Positions 46,390-57,047 of a stretch of 64,000 nt of DNA are shown piece by piece. Made by a program: the position numbers and the translations under genes. The notes beneath the pieces are model-generated. The model did not search any database and had not been told where the DNA came from. It saw nothing but the letters and a program-made list of their open reading frames with translations. The stretch is from positions 62,001 through 126,000 of the forward strand of contig WNNJ02000823.1 in the NCBI GenBank assembly GCA_012934845.2, in the 5' to 3' direction. Origin of the DNA: Pomphorhynchus laevis (Eukaryota > Acanthocephala > Palaeacanthocephala > Echinorhynchida > Pomphorhynchidae). Within the stretch, counting starts at the first letter, position 1. Each line of letters opens with the position of its first letter.

Positions 46390-47914
46390 TTTAATCTTGA
46401 GATTTTCTCTAATTCAGATTTTTATAAAGTTAGAATTTGAAAAACTTAATACAGAACAGTAATATACGATATGTTCTGTTTTACAGAACAGTTATATACG
46501 ATGGATTAGAACTATTACATTGATATACCAATTGAATATTGATTTTGCTTTTTAGCCGCTATTTGACACTTGCTAAAAATTCACAAAAACATAAATCTTA
46601 CTATATTATATATTGTTTTCTAAATTAATATATCTTTTCAGTATTAGACATGGAAGCTAATTAACATTTTTGTATATCATCAAAGTATATGTGTAACTAT
46701 TTATAAATGCAATCATGGAGCTAAAAAAGTACCTAACGGCGCTTGTAATTCATCCTGCCATCTCCAACTTTTAAAATCAATTTCCACGTATTATCAAGAT
46801 TGCTGTTTTCAATCTAATATTTCTATTTGTTTCATTTTAGAGAATAAATGAAAAAATTTGATTTTCCGTTAAATTAGCAATGGAAGAATCTAGCTATTAA
46901 ACTATTTTAAAGTGTATTTGTATTTAATTATTTGTCTATATCCTGGTGCAATTTGAAGTAATAAAATGTTGATTAAATAATAGCAAAATATTCAAGCGAA
47001 CGAATTGCTTGCATATAAGAATTCATACTTTCTTAATATTTAATACATTCAGAATGATATAAGTCCAATAAAAGTTAAATGAAAACTTAAATTTTCTTAT
47101 CCTGATTAAACACCAGCTCGATCTTCAATATACTGTTTGTAGGAAGATCACACCCCGCCATTATGTACTAACGAGAAACACATTGCGATTAAATCACCCA
47201 TAGTCTGGAAAGCACCTGAGGTTCCATCTTGCTGTGTACGATGATCGCTAATCTTGACAAATGATGCTTAAGAAACTTTCGTATTTGTTCTAAAGGCGTG
47301 TTCTAGGTAAGAAAACGAATTCACACACGATTTAGTTATGTCATCTAACATAGTCGTTGTATTTAAAAGGCTGTTATTCCAAACTGGTAATAAATGCCAG
47401 CAAATGTGGCCGACATTTATTGTGATTGCAACTGATATGAGTGATAATAACTAATATGATGACTAGCTTTTTCAAATTATTTAGTTTTAGTTTAAGCGAA
47501 TTCAAAATGATTATCAGTTAACAGTTTAGGAAACAATATTAATATTTATTTTACATACTATAATTTCAAAATTATAAATATCGAATTTAAAATTTAAACG
47601 TTTTTTAAAATCCAAGTTGATTATAACGCATAATAACAAGTGTCACGAAGTGTAAACAAGTCAAGCATTGACTTTCATTGTGAATCAGTCAAAATATCGT
47701 ATAGTCTGCAATTGTTACCATGCGATAAGTACGGCTTTAATGTGATATCATAAATTTTTTAATATTTCACATAAAATTTTAAAATTTATTTGTCCGACTA
47801 GAATTGAGTGAATTTTGTTGCAAAAATTAAATTAGAATAATTTATTTAAATTAAAAGAGATTAACAATTTAACTTAACCAAAATTTTTATTAAAACTTTG
47901 ATAAAATCATTTAG
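46390..47914. other. Probable upstream intron of the sestrin gene
   Basis: No coding exon recognised. The acceptor TTTAG at 47910-47914 ends it. Upstream sestrin exons must lie further left but were not found in the window. Confidence 0.4.
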
Positions 47915-48306
47915 GACTATATAGATATTCCCCTGATATAATGATTGCCAATTTTAAAAGCCATAATTGCGCCGTAATGATGGATATGATAGCTTCCGTT
48001 CTGCAAGATTTTAACGAGTATTATAAATGTTCAAACGATTTTGATTTCTTTATTTTGTCTCCGCACAACCCACTGTGCATATCATATCAATATTCAATTG
48101 CGATTATGGCATCAAATCGTCATCACTGCCAGTATCTTACTCGTATTTACGAAGAAAAGCTTTTACAACATGATGATTTATCGATAAATTGGTTCAAAAG
48201 ACGCATTAAAAATTCGAAGAGCTTACCGTATTCCTTTAAAGGTCTTTATCATCTTAATAAACTTCTTGCTCACAGGCCTTGGTCCGTCAATGGAGATACC
48301 ATACGA
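47915..48306 (+). CDS. SESN: Sestrin, exon A (N-terminal alkyl-hydroperoxidase-like domain)
   Basis: The exon runs from acceptor ...CATTTAG|GA to donor CGA|GTAAGT. The first two bases complete a codon, so an upstream exon exists; the ATG at 47941 is internal. It encodes YSIAIMASNRHHCQYLTRIYEEKLLQ and LNKLLAHRPWSVNGDTIR, which match the sestrin N-terminal block (HYIAIMAAARHxCSYLV... INKxLAHRPWLITKEHI). Family role: stress-induced regulators that bind GATOR2 and restrain TORC1; the N-terminal fold is AhpD-like. The Cys and Tyr of the C-x-Y site are kept. The residue that I align with human Sestrin2 His132 is Tyr here, so the relay site looks incomplete. Overall divergence is high. Confidence 0.85.
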
Positions 48307-48851
48307 GTAAGTATCTATCTATGCAGCATTTAAGTTACTAGAATATTTTACAGATTTTATGTATAACAAATTTAAAAACATTATGATCAAGAACATTTTC
48401 CGTCTTTTGTATTTAGAGTTTTGGCGCATTATCAATACTATTTTATTTATTTAGTATTTCTTATAATTTTAAGAAAAGATATAATAAAGTTTTAAATCTT
48501 AAAATTTAAATCTAAAAAATTTACGAATATCTCAAAACGAGAGTGATACCAATCCATGTGAATTTTTGTTAGTCAGTTTAGCCATACGCCAAAGAACAAC
48601 TAAAAATACAGCTAGATGCAGTTTCGTCATCACTATGACTCTTTAATGCCAGGTATCTTTTACTGCTGGATGCAGAGGAGGACTAGCAGACGGCTCTATC
48701 AAAGAATCATGTGAATGATGCACTAGAAAACCTATAGTTACATCATCATTGAGTTTATGAATATCTTAAAAATGAGAGTGATACCAATCCGCGTGAATTT
48801 TGTTAGTCATTTTAGCCAGACGCGGAAGAACAGCGAAAAACACTGCTAGAT

Positions 48852-48928
48852 GCCGTTTCGTCATCACTATGATTCTTCAGTGCCAATTCCCTCCCACTGC
48901 TGGATGCAGAGGAGGACTGGCAGACGGC
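48852..48928 (-). ncRNA. Type III hammerhead ribozyme (left unit 2)
   Basis: Minus strand: III' GCCGT (48928-48924), cleavage-site C (48923), I' TGCCA (48922-48918), loop, I TGGCA (48885-48881), CTGAAGA (48880-48874), stem II TCAT-AGTG-ATGA, GAAAC with III ACGGC (48856-48852). Stems I and III are perfect 5-bp helices. The 10.1-11.1 pair is an A-C mismatch, the only flaw. Confidence 0.65.
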
Positions 48929-49290
48929 TCTATCAAAGAATCATGTCAATGATGCACTAGAAAACATCTAGTTACATCATCATTGAGTGCTGAAACAGCA
49001 CTACCGCTTTACGAAAAGGATCATTAGCGCAAATGCACTGCAAATGCCGGCGCAAGGTATCTTATGTATCAGCTAACTTATTTTAGATAAGTTAGTTATT
49101 ATATCTCAATATAAAAATCATCTAACTTATCTAAAATAAGTTAGCTGATACACAAGATACATTGCGCTGGCATTTGCCAGTGCTTTTGCGCTAATGATTC
49201 TATTTGGTGAAGCGGTAGTGCTGGTTCAGCACGCAATGATGATGTCACTAGACGTTTTTTAGTGCATCATTCACATGATTCTTTGATAGA

Positions 49291-49367
49291 GCCGTCTGCT
49301 AGTCCTCCTCTGCATCTAGCACTGGGAGGGAACTGACACTGAAGAGTCATAAAGATGACGAAACGGC
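49291..49367 (+). ncRNA. Type III hammerhead ribozyme (right unit), sense in sestrin intron
   Basis: III' GCCGT (49291-49295), cleavage-site C (49296), I' TGCTAGT, loop, I ACTGACA (49332-49338), CTGAAGA (49339-49345), stem II GTCAT-AAAG-ATGAC (49346-49359), GAA and III ACGGC (49363-49367). The core CUGANGA/GAAA is intact, stem II is a perfect 5 bp with the standard G-C closing pair, stem III is a perfect 5 bp, and stem I is 7 bp with one mismatch. Strand order c-a-b is canonical type III. It lies in the same orientation as the sestrin transcript. Confidence 0.7.
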
Positions 49368-50307
49368 ATCTAGCAGTGTTTTTCGTTGTTCTTCCGCGTC
49401 TGGCTAAAATGACTAACTAAAAAATTTACCATCTATTTTATTTTGAAATTTCGGGACAGGATCAATAAAACGCTAATTTATTTTTATTTCCCTAGCTGCT
49501 GCCATTATAATCCGAAATAGATTTTTTAACAGAAACAAATATTATAATCAACAACAGAAACAAAACGTTGTTTTGTTTAAAGCATGTTTTCTTTCTGTTT
49601 CAAATGATGTGCCTCACATTATATTTGGCTATTTATAAAAAATAGCCAAATATAAACACTAAATAATATTATATTGATCCTGCTCAATTTTTTGTTGTCT
49701 ACCAATTAATTTTGTTGTTTAAATATTTAATTCGAGTCGAATTAAATATTTATAAATTAATTATTGAAAATTTAATGTGCGTTAATAACATTTCGTATTA
49801 AAGTACACAATGTACAGTTTTGTCAATATGTGGCGGAATTGATTGAGGCAACATCGAAACAATATGAGTAGCTAATTAAATATTGTAAATTTCCTTAAAA
49901 TTTTTTTTAATAAGCTAAAACTGGTTTTAAAATAAAATTGATGATTTTAGTTTTTGGTCGAATTTTAAAAATTTTACAAAAGAAATTTATGGGCGGGAGA
50001 ATTAGCTTTTGCTTTTTAAAATAAGATATGATTTGATATAAAAATAAACTTTAAAGAAATTGCATACGTGTAAATAAATTAGAACAAAGCTACTGTATTT
50101 TTATATTTTTTAATATTTAAATAATATTTAATAATGTTTTTTAAAATGAAGTCTGACGATTTAAACTGCTATTGCTTGTTTTCATACATCTCCATACATG
50201 TAAACTTTGTTATCTCTTAATAAAAAATCTATGCTAGAAGCACTGACATTGCTGGAAATGTTGTTATGATCGGCTATTTAATCTTATTAGGTTAATCTTA
50301 CAGCTCA

Positions 50308-50496
50308 ATGCTTTCAGAAGATGATAGTTTGAACTATTCAAAGTATTTTACAGTGAACATACGTGTATTTCAAGGTTATTCTTTAAGTCAATTGCTTTTT
50401 ATTTTTGATTATGTACTAACCTCAACGTATCATTCAAATATAAACAAAACGAAACGGTTGGGCATTACTGAGAGCTCCCCTTGCCCTGTGATTTAA
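50308..50496 (+). pseudogene. LINE RT fragment
   Basis: FTVNIRVFQGYSLSQLLFIFDYVL matches the RT motif B region (GVLQGDxLAPxLFIxxLDYVLR) of RTE-like non-LTR retrotransposons. It is about 55 codons long, truncated both ways and lacks the expected GD and AP residues. It may or may not belong with the fragment at 50530. Confidence 0.55.
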
Positions 50497-50529
50497 ATTA
50501 AATTATTTTAACTGTGAAGAAATCACTTA

Positions 50530-51800
50530 ACTTATCAAAATAAAGCTGCATGAATTACAACGCATGTTTAGCCGGCTATCGCTTCTATACGCACACGATG
50601 CGCTGTTCCTGCTAAAAAACTGCTTTGCTATACAGAAAACGATGTTCACTCTACGCAGCGCGCCATGCTACAGGAAGCAGCTGTTGTTTGTATACGACAA
50701 CGTAATTCGGTCGTCGTTACAGTCTGTCCTTAATATTACGCTGTCCGATGGGGCATGGGACCAGGCATAACCACCGATTGCTAACGGCGGACTCGGCCCC
50801 ATAAGAGCGACGGATATTGCTCTACCGGCCTTCCTATTATCGGTCGCCGGGTCGCAAACACTCATAACTCGGATTCTGCCAGAGCGACTAAATGACTACT
50901 GCGTTATCAGCGAACCGATGACAGTCTCGAGCGGATTTTATGCCAGTCCAACCGTCCTTCCTTACAGAACAGAAATTATGGGATACGCCGTTGGTTACTG
51001 TCCAGGGAGCGAAGATGTTGTCAGCTGCACTTGACCAGGCGAGCAAAGCGCGTCTAATTGCGGCTACTGCACCTCATTCCGGGCCTTCCTTCACACACGT
51101 CCCTGTTCGTCGCTCGGCACAATACTCGACGTCTCGTAACTACGCATTGCTATTGTCCTGCGCCTCAGTGCCCCAGTATGTCTGCCACATTTATGTATCT
51201 GCGGAGCGGATGTAGACGCCAGCGGACGACATGGGCTCAGCTGCCACAAGTCCTCGGCAGACTGTCAGGCCACAGCGCAGTCAACGATCTCATCAAGCGT
51301 GCAGTGATGTTGGCAGAAATTCCATCGCGTCTGGAGCCGAAGTCAGTGGCGCAACATGATGACAGACGGCCGGATGGATTGTCACTGACTCCATGGTCAA
51401 GTGGCAGGTGTTTGGCTTGGGACTTTACTTGCCCAGACACCTTGGCACCGACCGAGTCATCTAAATACAGCTGTTACCGCACGAGGAGCGGTAGCCAGTG
51501 GAGCAGAGGACAAGAAACACATCAAATACGCCTGCCTGACACCGATCTACAATTTTGTGCGGTCGCCGTGGAAACGTTTGGTGTGTTGGGCCCAGAGGAG
51601 GAAGGCCTAATGCACGAAGTAGGTCGCGGATAGCAGCAGTGACAGGAGAGCGGCAGTCCACGGATTTCCTGCTGCAGAGGCTGAGCGTTGCCATCCAACG
51701 CGGTAACGCTAGTTGCGTTCTGGGCACGGTTGAGGGGACGAGTGATAGACAAGACTTAGACAATTTATTATTTGTAATTTTGTTTTTTTCTAATAAAATA
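50530..51800 (+). pseudogene. C-terminal part of a LINE with zinc-finger and RPDG...WD domain
   Basis: Fragments in several frames match a widespread LINE C-terminus: LSDGAWDQA, then GLGPIRATDIALPAFLLSVAG, a zinc-finger-like [20 protein letters not shown] (about 51200-51255), RPDGLSLTPWSSGRCLAWDFTCPDTLA (about 51370-51450), FCAVAVETFGVLGPEE and the end GNASCVLGT. The finger plus RPDG...WD order resembles the C-terminal restriction-like nuclease region of R2-type LINEs, but I cannot assign the family. Multiple frame changes. GC-rich against the intron. Its 3' end recurs at 1297-1430 (-). Confidence 0.65.
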
Positions 51801-52402
51801 AAACTTATCAAAAACATAAAACATTAGACATAAAACATCAAACCGTTTTATCTCAAAACTGTTTGAGATACACATAATATAAAGGGCCGTATTATATGAA
51901 AAGTAATGTCCATTGATATTATTCAAACATCGTGCTTAAAACGGCATCTTTGTCATGAATTTACATCATTGCCGATTTCGTGTTTACAAAATTGCATATT
52001 AGCAATATAATACATATATTTTAATATAATAAATGATTATAAATCATTAAAATAAGATTATATGTAATATTAATCAAATTTATAGATTAGATTAATAAAA
52101 TGTTTCGTCAGCTACAGCTTTGCAATATACGTGTTATTGTTGGTCAGATCGGGTTCCGTCTAACAAACTTAAAAATTTGAATGGTCCTGTCTGCTGGAAT
52201 TCTGAAAACAATATAATATTTATTAATAATTAATATTAAGAGTTATATTGTCGCTAGCAGCAGTTAGCGAAATATACGAACATATATATGTTTGCTGATC
52301 CTGCTACAATAATCCAAATTTAAAATATGGATCAAGATGAATTATTTTTAATTATTTTGTTATTCGACCAAATAAGCTGTTCAAATTACTGTTTTATTTT
52401 AG

Positions 52403-53029
52403 CGAGCTATTTGGTTTGACAATAACAACCCATTGTCGATAGGAGAATTAATGCATGCCGTATACATACTGGCAAATTTTCATTCGCAAAGTGGATTTAT
52501 ATTCGGGTGTGGACTCGAAGGTCCAGGAGTTCAATTTCTTGGTCATCGTTCTCTTTCAAGTTATCCAAGTTTACACAGTCTTTTTAAAAGTGATATAAAT
52601 TCAAATCCATTTAACAATGAATATGAAAGCAACCAGTGTATGAAATTTGACGACCTCAATGAATCAGGGTTTGAAATTAATGCAATCATCGAGAATGTTA
52701 AATGTGCGCGCGATACCGTCACCCTAAATACTACAAAACTAAACCAGCAACACGATACCACTGATATTCACCAACAATCTAGACATACTGTAATGGTTGC
52801 TGAATCGCGTACATTGAATGGAGGACGGTCGAATGGCGAGTGCAGAAAGTCATACGATGATGTTGAAAGTATGAACAGTGCGAGTACATATGAAAGAATT
52901 AGTACAAATTGTAGAAAACGTCAGGCTGATTTCTCGACAACGTCAGTTGTGGAGTGTGCCTCGTACTTTCAATATCGACCAATGAATGTCAGGGAAAAAT
53001 TATCTAATCATTTGTCACTTAGTGAGGAG
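52403..53029 (+). CDS. SESN: Sestrin, exon B (with long low-complexity insert)
   Basis: Acceptor TTTTATTTTAG|CGA, donor GAG|GTAAGA; 627 nt, phase 0 at both ends, 209 codons. The first 45 residues (PLSIGELMHAVYILANFHSQSGFIFGCGLEGPG) match the sestrin block [27 protein letters not shown]. The remaining 160 residues are polar, rich in Ser, Asn and Thr, with no recognised domain, and fill the position of the linker between the two sestrin subdomains. The last part (SYFQYRPMNVREK) may correspond to the short conserved stretch before the C-terminal domain. The frame is open throughout, which argues for a functional exon. Confidence 0.85.
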
Positions 53030-53442
53030 GTAAGATTGTAGCAAAATTAAAGTTTACAAAATTCTACTCACTTGATTGGTATTTCTAGATTTTAAAAAGT
53101 AGCAAATAGTATTTTAAACTGTAGTAAACTGTATTTTGAGATGTATAAATAGTTTAAATATTTAATTAATATGTTAAAAGGTACTTAATAGTATAATAAA
53201 AGATTTTTTAATAATAATTTTTTATACAGTAAAAGGTTCCCGCAAATGGGCCATTATAAAAAGAAAATTGTAACTTTAAATAACAAAATTTAACATTTCC
53301 ACGAGCAAGCGCGCAACGCTGACTATGATTGACTTCCAATAGAGTATGGGCGCTAGAAGCGGGGGCCCCTGAGGTACATGCCAGAACGAAGCTGATCCTC
53401 CGTCTTATACCGATAATTGTATGATTGTAGTGTGAACTGTTT

Positions 53443-53715
53443 TTGGCTGCCAAAAGGATTGCTATGCGCTTCAGAACGATAGACGCCGAGGGGCCTTTTC
53501 CTCTTGAAGATGAGAAGGTAACCGGGAAGAACATACCTCGTTCAACCTTGGATATTCTTTCGAGGTATAACGCAATTTTACGTGCCGCGTGGTATTCGTG
53601 TGTGGTTGATGGAGACTTGGTTGAGTATGATGGAGCATTGGAGTTGAAAATTACTATATCCAGAAAGGATCGCTCACATCGGTTATCAAACAGTCTATAT
53701 ATAATATCTGTATAA
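53443..53715 (+). other. Unassigned open frame in sestrin intron 2
   Basis: An open frame (first ATG 53464) encodes MRFRTIDAEGPFPLEDEKVTGKNIPRSTLD, then AILRAAWYSCVVDGDLVEYDGALELKIT. Codon composition is GC-richer than the flanking intron from about 53290 to 53690, so it looks like inserted or formerly coding DNA. I do not recognise the product. No splice sites fit the sestrin reading phase. It could be a transposon piece or a retroposed exon. Confidence 0.35.
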
Positions 53716-54480
53716 TAAAAGATAGTAATAATAAAAAGTATAAAATAATATATGGTAAATATATTAATATATATTAAATATTATTAAATATTAAATATTA
53801 TATATTATATATTAAATATATAAATTATATATTGTATTATTAAATATTTAATATATTATTTTGTATTATCTATAAAATATAGAATATTTAAATTCCTTTT
53901 TATAAAACAGTATTTTAATAGTATAATAAAAGTATATAATGTTACATATTATTGTGTTTAAATATAAATATACTATAAAATATCATCAATGTATAACATA
54001 TTTAAATATAATATATTTATAAAATATCAATATTAATATATTGAAATATTATATTATAATATGTTTCAATATTTTATAATATATTAATATACTTTTTAAG
54101 TTATAGTATATGATATTTTAAATGCCTTTTTTATTTAACAGTATTATAATAGTATATACTGTTAAATATTATATACTATTTTGAATAGTATAAAACAAAA
54201 TATTATAATATAATATCTTAATAGTATAATAAAAGATAATAAATAATATCTTAAACCGTAGTAAATAATATGTTATATTATAACATATATGTTATAATAT
54301 GTTATATTATAATATTATGTAAATGATATTTTATACTGTAGTTAATTGTATTAACCACGATAGCAAATAGTGTTATAAACTGTATTAAATAATATTTTAA
54401 ATTATAATTAATCGTAGTAAAATATGTTTTAAGCTATAGTGAATATTATTTTTAATAGATATTATATATAGAAAATGGTG
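53716..54480. other. Very AT-rich stretch in sestrin intron 2
   Basis: Over 85 percent A+T by eye, with degenerate TATAATAT and TAGTATAATAAAAG-like blocks recurring every 60-120 bp. No gene. Confidence 0.6.
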
Positions 54481-54556
54481 TTGCTATCTTGTTGATATGT
54501 TGCTATTTGATTATATAATTTTAAAAGCTCACAAAAAATTAAGAGCTTAAACACAC

Positions 54557-54584
54557 AATGATAAAGGCATAGAAGCCGAAACGT
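54557..54584 (+). ncRNA. Decayed compact hammerhead-like motif
   Basis: ATGATAA-A-GGC-ATAGAA-GCC-GAAACGTC: GGC/GCC stem II, GAAAC and a GTC site in the arrangement of compact PLE-type hammerheads, but two changes in CTGATGA. The flank AATAAATCC is also typical of such ends. Confidence 0.35.
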
Positions 54585-54687
54585 CGAAATAAATCCTTGT
54601 TGTTTGTCCGGTGAAAAAATTTAACTTTATATATAATAGTATGTCTTTTAAAATTGCGTTAGGGGATAATGCACTCATTAATTAAAT

Positions 54688-54835
54688 CTTTCACGAGAAA
54701 AATAAGATAAATAGTTTTATTTTTGAATTTTCGTCAGTTCGATTGGTCTCTTGAAAAAACACTGGTAGTATTTTCTCAAGAGGCCACTCGTATTTCAAAA
54801 ATAAAACTATTTATCGTAATTTTCTCGGAGAAAGA
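54688..54835. repeat. Fold-back element, about 40-bp arms
   Basis: Arms TCTTTCACGAGAAAAATAAG...TAGTTTTATTTTTGAA and TTCAAAAATAAAACTA...CTCGGAGAAAGA, with an inner GGTCTCTTGAAAA/TTTTCTCAAGAGGCC pair. It looks like a MITE or PLE-type terminal palindrome; family not recognised. No hammerhead boxes seen. Confidence 0.75.
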
Positions 54836-55173
54836 TCCAACTAATGATATGATAGTATATTATAATATACTATATATTTATATTATATATTATATTTAAT
54901 ACCATATGCTTAATATATTAATATGTGTATTATATATTATATTTAAGTTGTTGTAAATTATATTTTAAATGTCTTTTTTTATTTATTTCACAGTATTTTT
55001 TCATTAACGTTAATTCGAATATAATTTTAAAAGATTTTTAACTCATTTTAAACGACGGTTATTTCAGAAAATGCTGTATATTTAATGTTAATTTATCCTT
55101 CTTTGTTCTGTGAATACATAAGTGGGAAAATGATTTAAATTGTTAATTCTTAGTAGGATGTTGATATTATTAT

Positions 55174-55235
55174 CTTTCGACGCTGCTGCCTTCACGCCAC
55201 TACTTCGAGTGGCGTGAAGGCAGCAGCGTCGAAAG
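55174..55235. repeat. Perfect 27-bp GC-rich hairpin in sestrin intron 2
   Basis: Left arm 55174-55200 (CTTTCGACGCTGCTGCC...) and right arm 55209-55235 (...GGCAGCAGCGTCGAAAG) are exactly complementary over 27 bp with an 8-nt loop TACTTCGA. The surroundings are AT-rich. Perfect arms suggest recent origin or selection. Confidence 0.9.
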
Positions 55236-55814
55236 AGCAGCTACGTTGAGCGTAACCCTTAATTTATTAGGGTTAACCCCTAATTTTATATTATTAATTA
55301 TAACATAAAAATGAAAAAGAAAAAAAATCATTTTTTAATTATCAATTACAAATTATCATCCAAGTATTACCGCAATTGATAATATTATTTTATTAATTAT
55401 TACAGTTGGCTGATAAAAGAATAATTAGGCACTTAATTTAGTTTAAATTGTATATAATCGATAAAAACGACAATTTTAACATCAAGAATCGCATATGTGT
55501 TCGAACTGACATTTTCAACTGCCACAATTTGATCTCAAACACCTGACTGAATAAATAAAATAAATTATTTATTTGATATTTTGTACGATATCTAAAAGGA
55601 TAAAATTGTGCCTTGTCGATAATTCTGAGGAAGACTGAACTATCGTGTCAAATTCCATTCATTAATGGAATATAAAATTTACTTCGAAAATTCGTAATTC
55701 TTGTATATTATTTTTACTAGGTTTTTATAATGTAATAAGAACGATCATATTATCTGTCGATTTTACAAAATAATTTTAATTTAATATTGATAGTTATTTC
55801 AATTCGTCTGTATC

Positions 55815-55970
55815 GTGAACTTCACCTTCTGTCTGAGCAGCAGACGCGGCAATGATCGCCTCTAGCATACACGCCGCATTGTCACTTTGAAGAGCAGCGC
55901 GGTATGATAAATAAACCTGCGCGCTGGTCTGCGAATAAGTTCAACCTGCGCGCTTTCACATCCAAGTGAA
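55815..55970. other. GC-richer island in sestrin intron 2
   Basis: About 150 bp with GCGGCAATGATCGCC...CACGCCGCATTGTC (an imperfect inverted repeat) and two copies of AACCTGCGCGCT (55905, 55938). Probably an unrecognised repeat. No coding frame and no hammerhead boxes. Confidence 0.5.
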
Positions 55971-56064
55971 AATTCAATTCAATTTTAAATCTTGGAATTT
56001 AACATTTTCCAATTGAAAATGTACATTAATTTTAATCGTTTAAAATTTGAATCATTTGTTTTAG

Positions 56065-56198
56065 CAGTTTAATTGGGATCTTGGTGGAATGGAAATTGCG
56101 GAGAAGTTGTTTCCGGATAGTTCACAATTCATCGATGCCAAGTTTAAAGCTGCAATGAAAGCATATCCACAGAGCAACAATTCTGAATACGATGAAAG
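56065..56198 (+). CDS. SESN: Sestrin, exon C
   Basis: Acceptor TTTGTTTTAG|CAG, donor AAG|GTAACA; starts in phase 0 and ends with two bases of a codon. It encodes QFNWDLGGMEIAEKLFPDSSQFIDAKFKAAMKAYPQSNN, matching the sestrin block FxWxDHGYSLxxRLYPxxGQLLDEKFxxAYxLTYNT. The TYNT segment of vertebrate sestrins, which contributes Thr374 and Thr377 to the leucine pocket of Sestrin2, is AYPQ here. Confidence 0.8.
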
Positions 56199-56499
56199 GT
56201 AACAGATGTTGTTGATTTTACGTAAAAATTCGAATCATTAGCAATTAATTTTAAATTAATTCTTGAGAAATTTGAAGACGATAGATTAAATTTTTTTAAT
56301 TCCACTCTATAGTTTTGTAAATTAACTTACCAACTTGAATTATTGGTTTAGCACTCATCATTTTTAATGTAATTAAATAAATTCGGTCGATTCGCCCTCT
56401 TATTTGAACAATATAGATCATAATCTAAGTCTAACAAACCATTTTTACTGAGAAATGAGAGAATTTAGTGGCAGCCACGAAAGAATCGACAAAACGATA

Positions 56500-56640
56500 A
56501 CCTAGTACAGCTTCGTAATTGTTTTAACTCATCATTGCCTGGTACCTCCCACTGCTGGATGCAGAGGAAGACCGGCAAACGGCATGAAATATTCGTGCCG
56601 TCTGTCCTTGTCGCCAGTTGTTATTTGAGACAATACTGTT
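56500..56640 (-). repeat. Fragment of the type III hammerhead repeat
   Basis: Minus strand: ATGCCGTT|TGCCGG (strand c), CCTCTGCATCCAGCAGTGGG, then CCAGGCA-ATGATGA-GTTA...TTAC-GAAGC. It is the same repeat as 48536-49425, with changes in CUGANGA and GAAA that would inactivate it. Stem I (TGCC/GGCA) is kept. Confidence 0.6.
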
Positions 56641-57047
56641 TACTCTAGTGAGACTTATTGACAGAAAAAGGTTACTTTTTCTCTGCATCTGCAATCACGA
56701 GGTATCTTGCCTTCATTTACATTATATACATTTTTCTTAATTTTGTAAATGATTTCAACTCTGGGTATTTACCCAGAGAGCATAGTTTTAAGGCAGCTCA
56801 CTAATGGCTACCGTAAAGATAATATTTCATATAGCGAGGTATATTATTTTAACAAAGTTGCCATTATTTTGGCAAAACTTGTAGCAGCAAAAATTTAGCA
56901 AGCTTTTTATATTTTTACAAAAAGGATTACTTTTATAAAAACAAAGTTTAAACGTTAAACATTCTTAGAATAAAACATTCTTAAAATTAACATTTTAATT
57001 TTAATTTAAATTTTACAATTATTTAGAATTAAACATTTTTACGATAA

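Larger units (their letters stand above)
48536..49425. repeat. Hammerhead-bearing repeat: two direct units plus inverted unit, in sestrin intron 1
   Basis: Two minus-oriented units of about 234 bp (48536-48765, 48770-49000) share AGAGTGATACCAATCC, GTCATCACTATGA, CTGCTGGATGCAGAGGAGGA, GGCTCTATCAAAGAATCATG and ATGATGCACTAGAAAAC. From about 48780 the sequence forms a large inverted repeat with 49115-49425, arms about 315 bp, centred near 49105 (ATCTAACTTATC.../...GATAAGTTAG). The right arm is the plus-oriented unit. A further fragment lies at 56500-56640. Unit periodicity plus a ribozyme in each unit is the form seen in hammerhead-processed satellites and retrozymes. No ORF. Confidence 0.8.
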
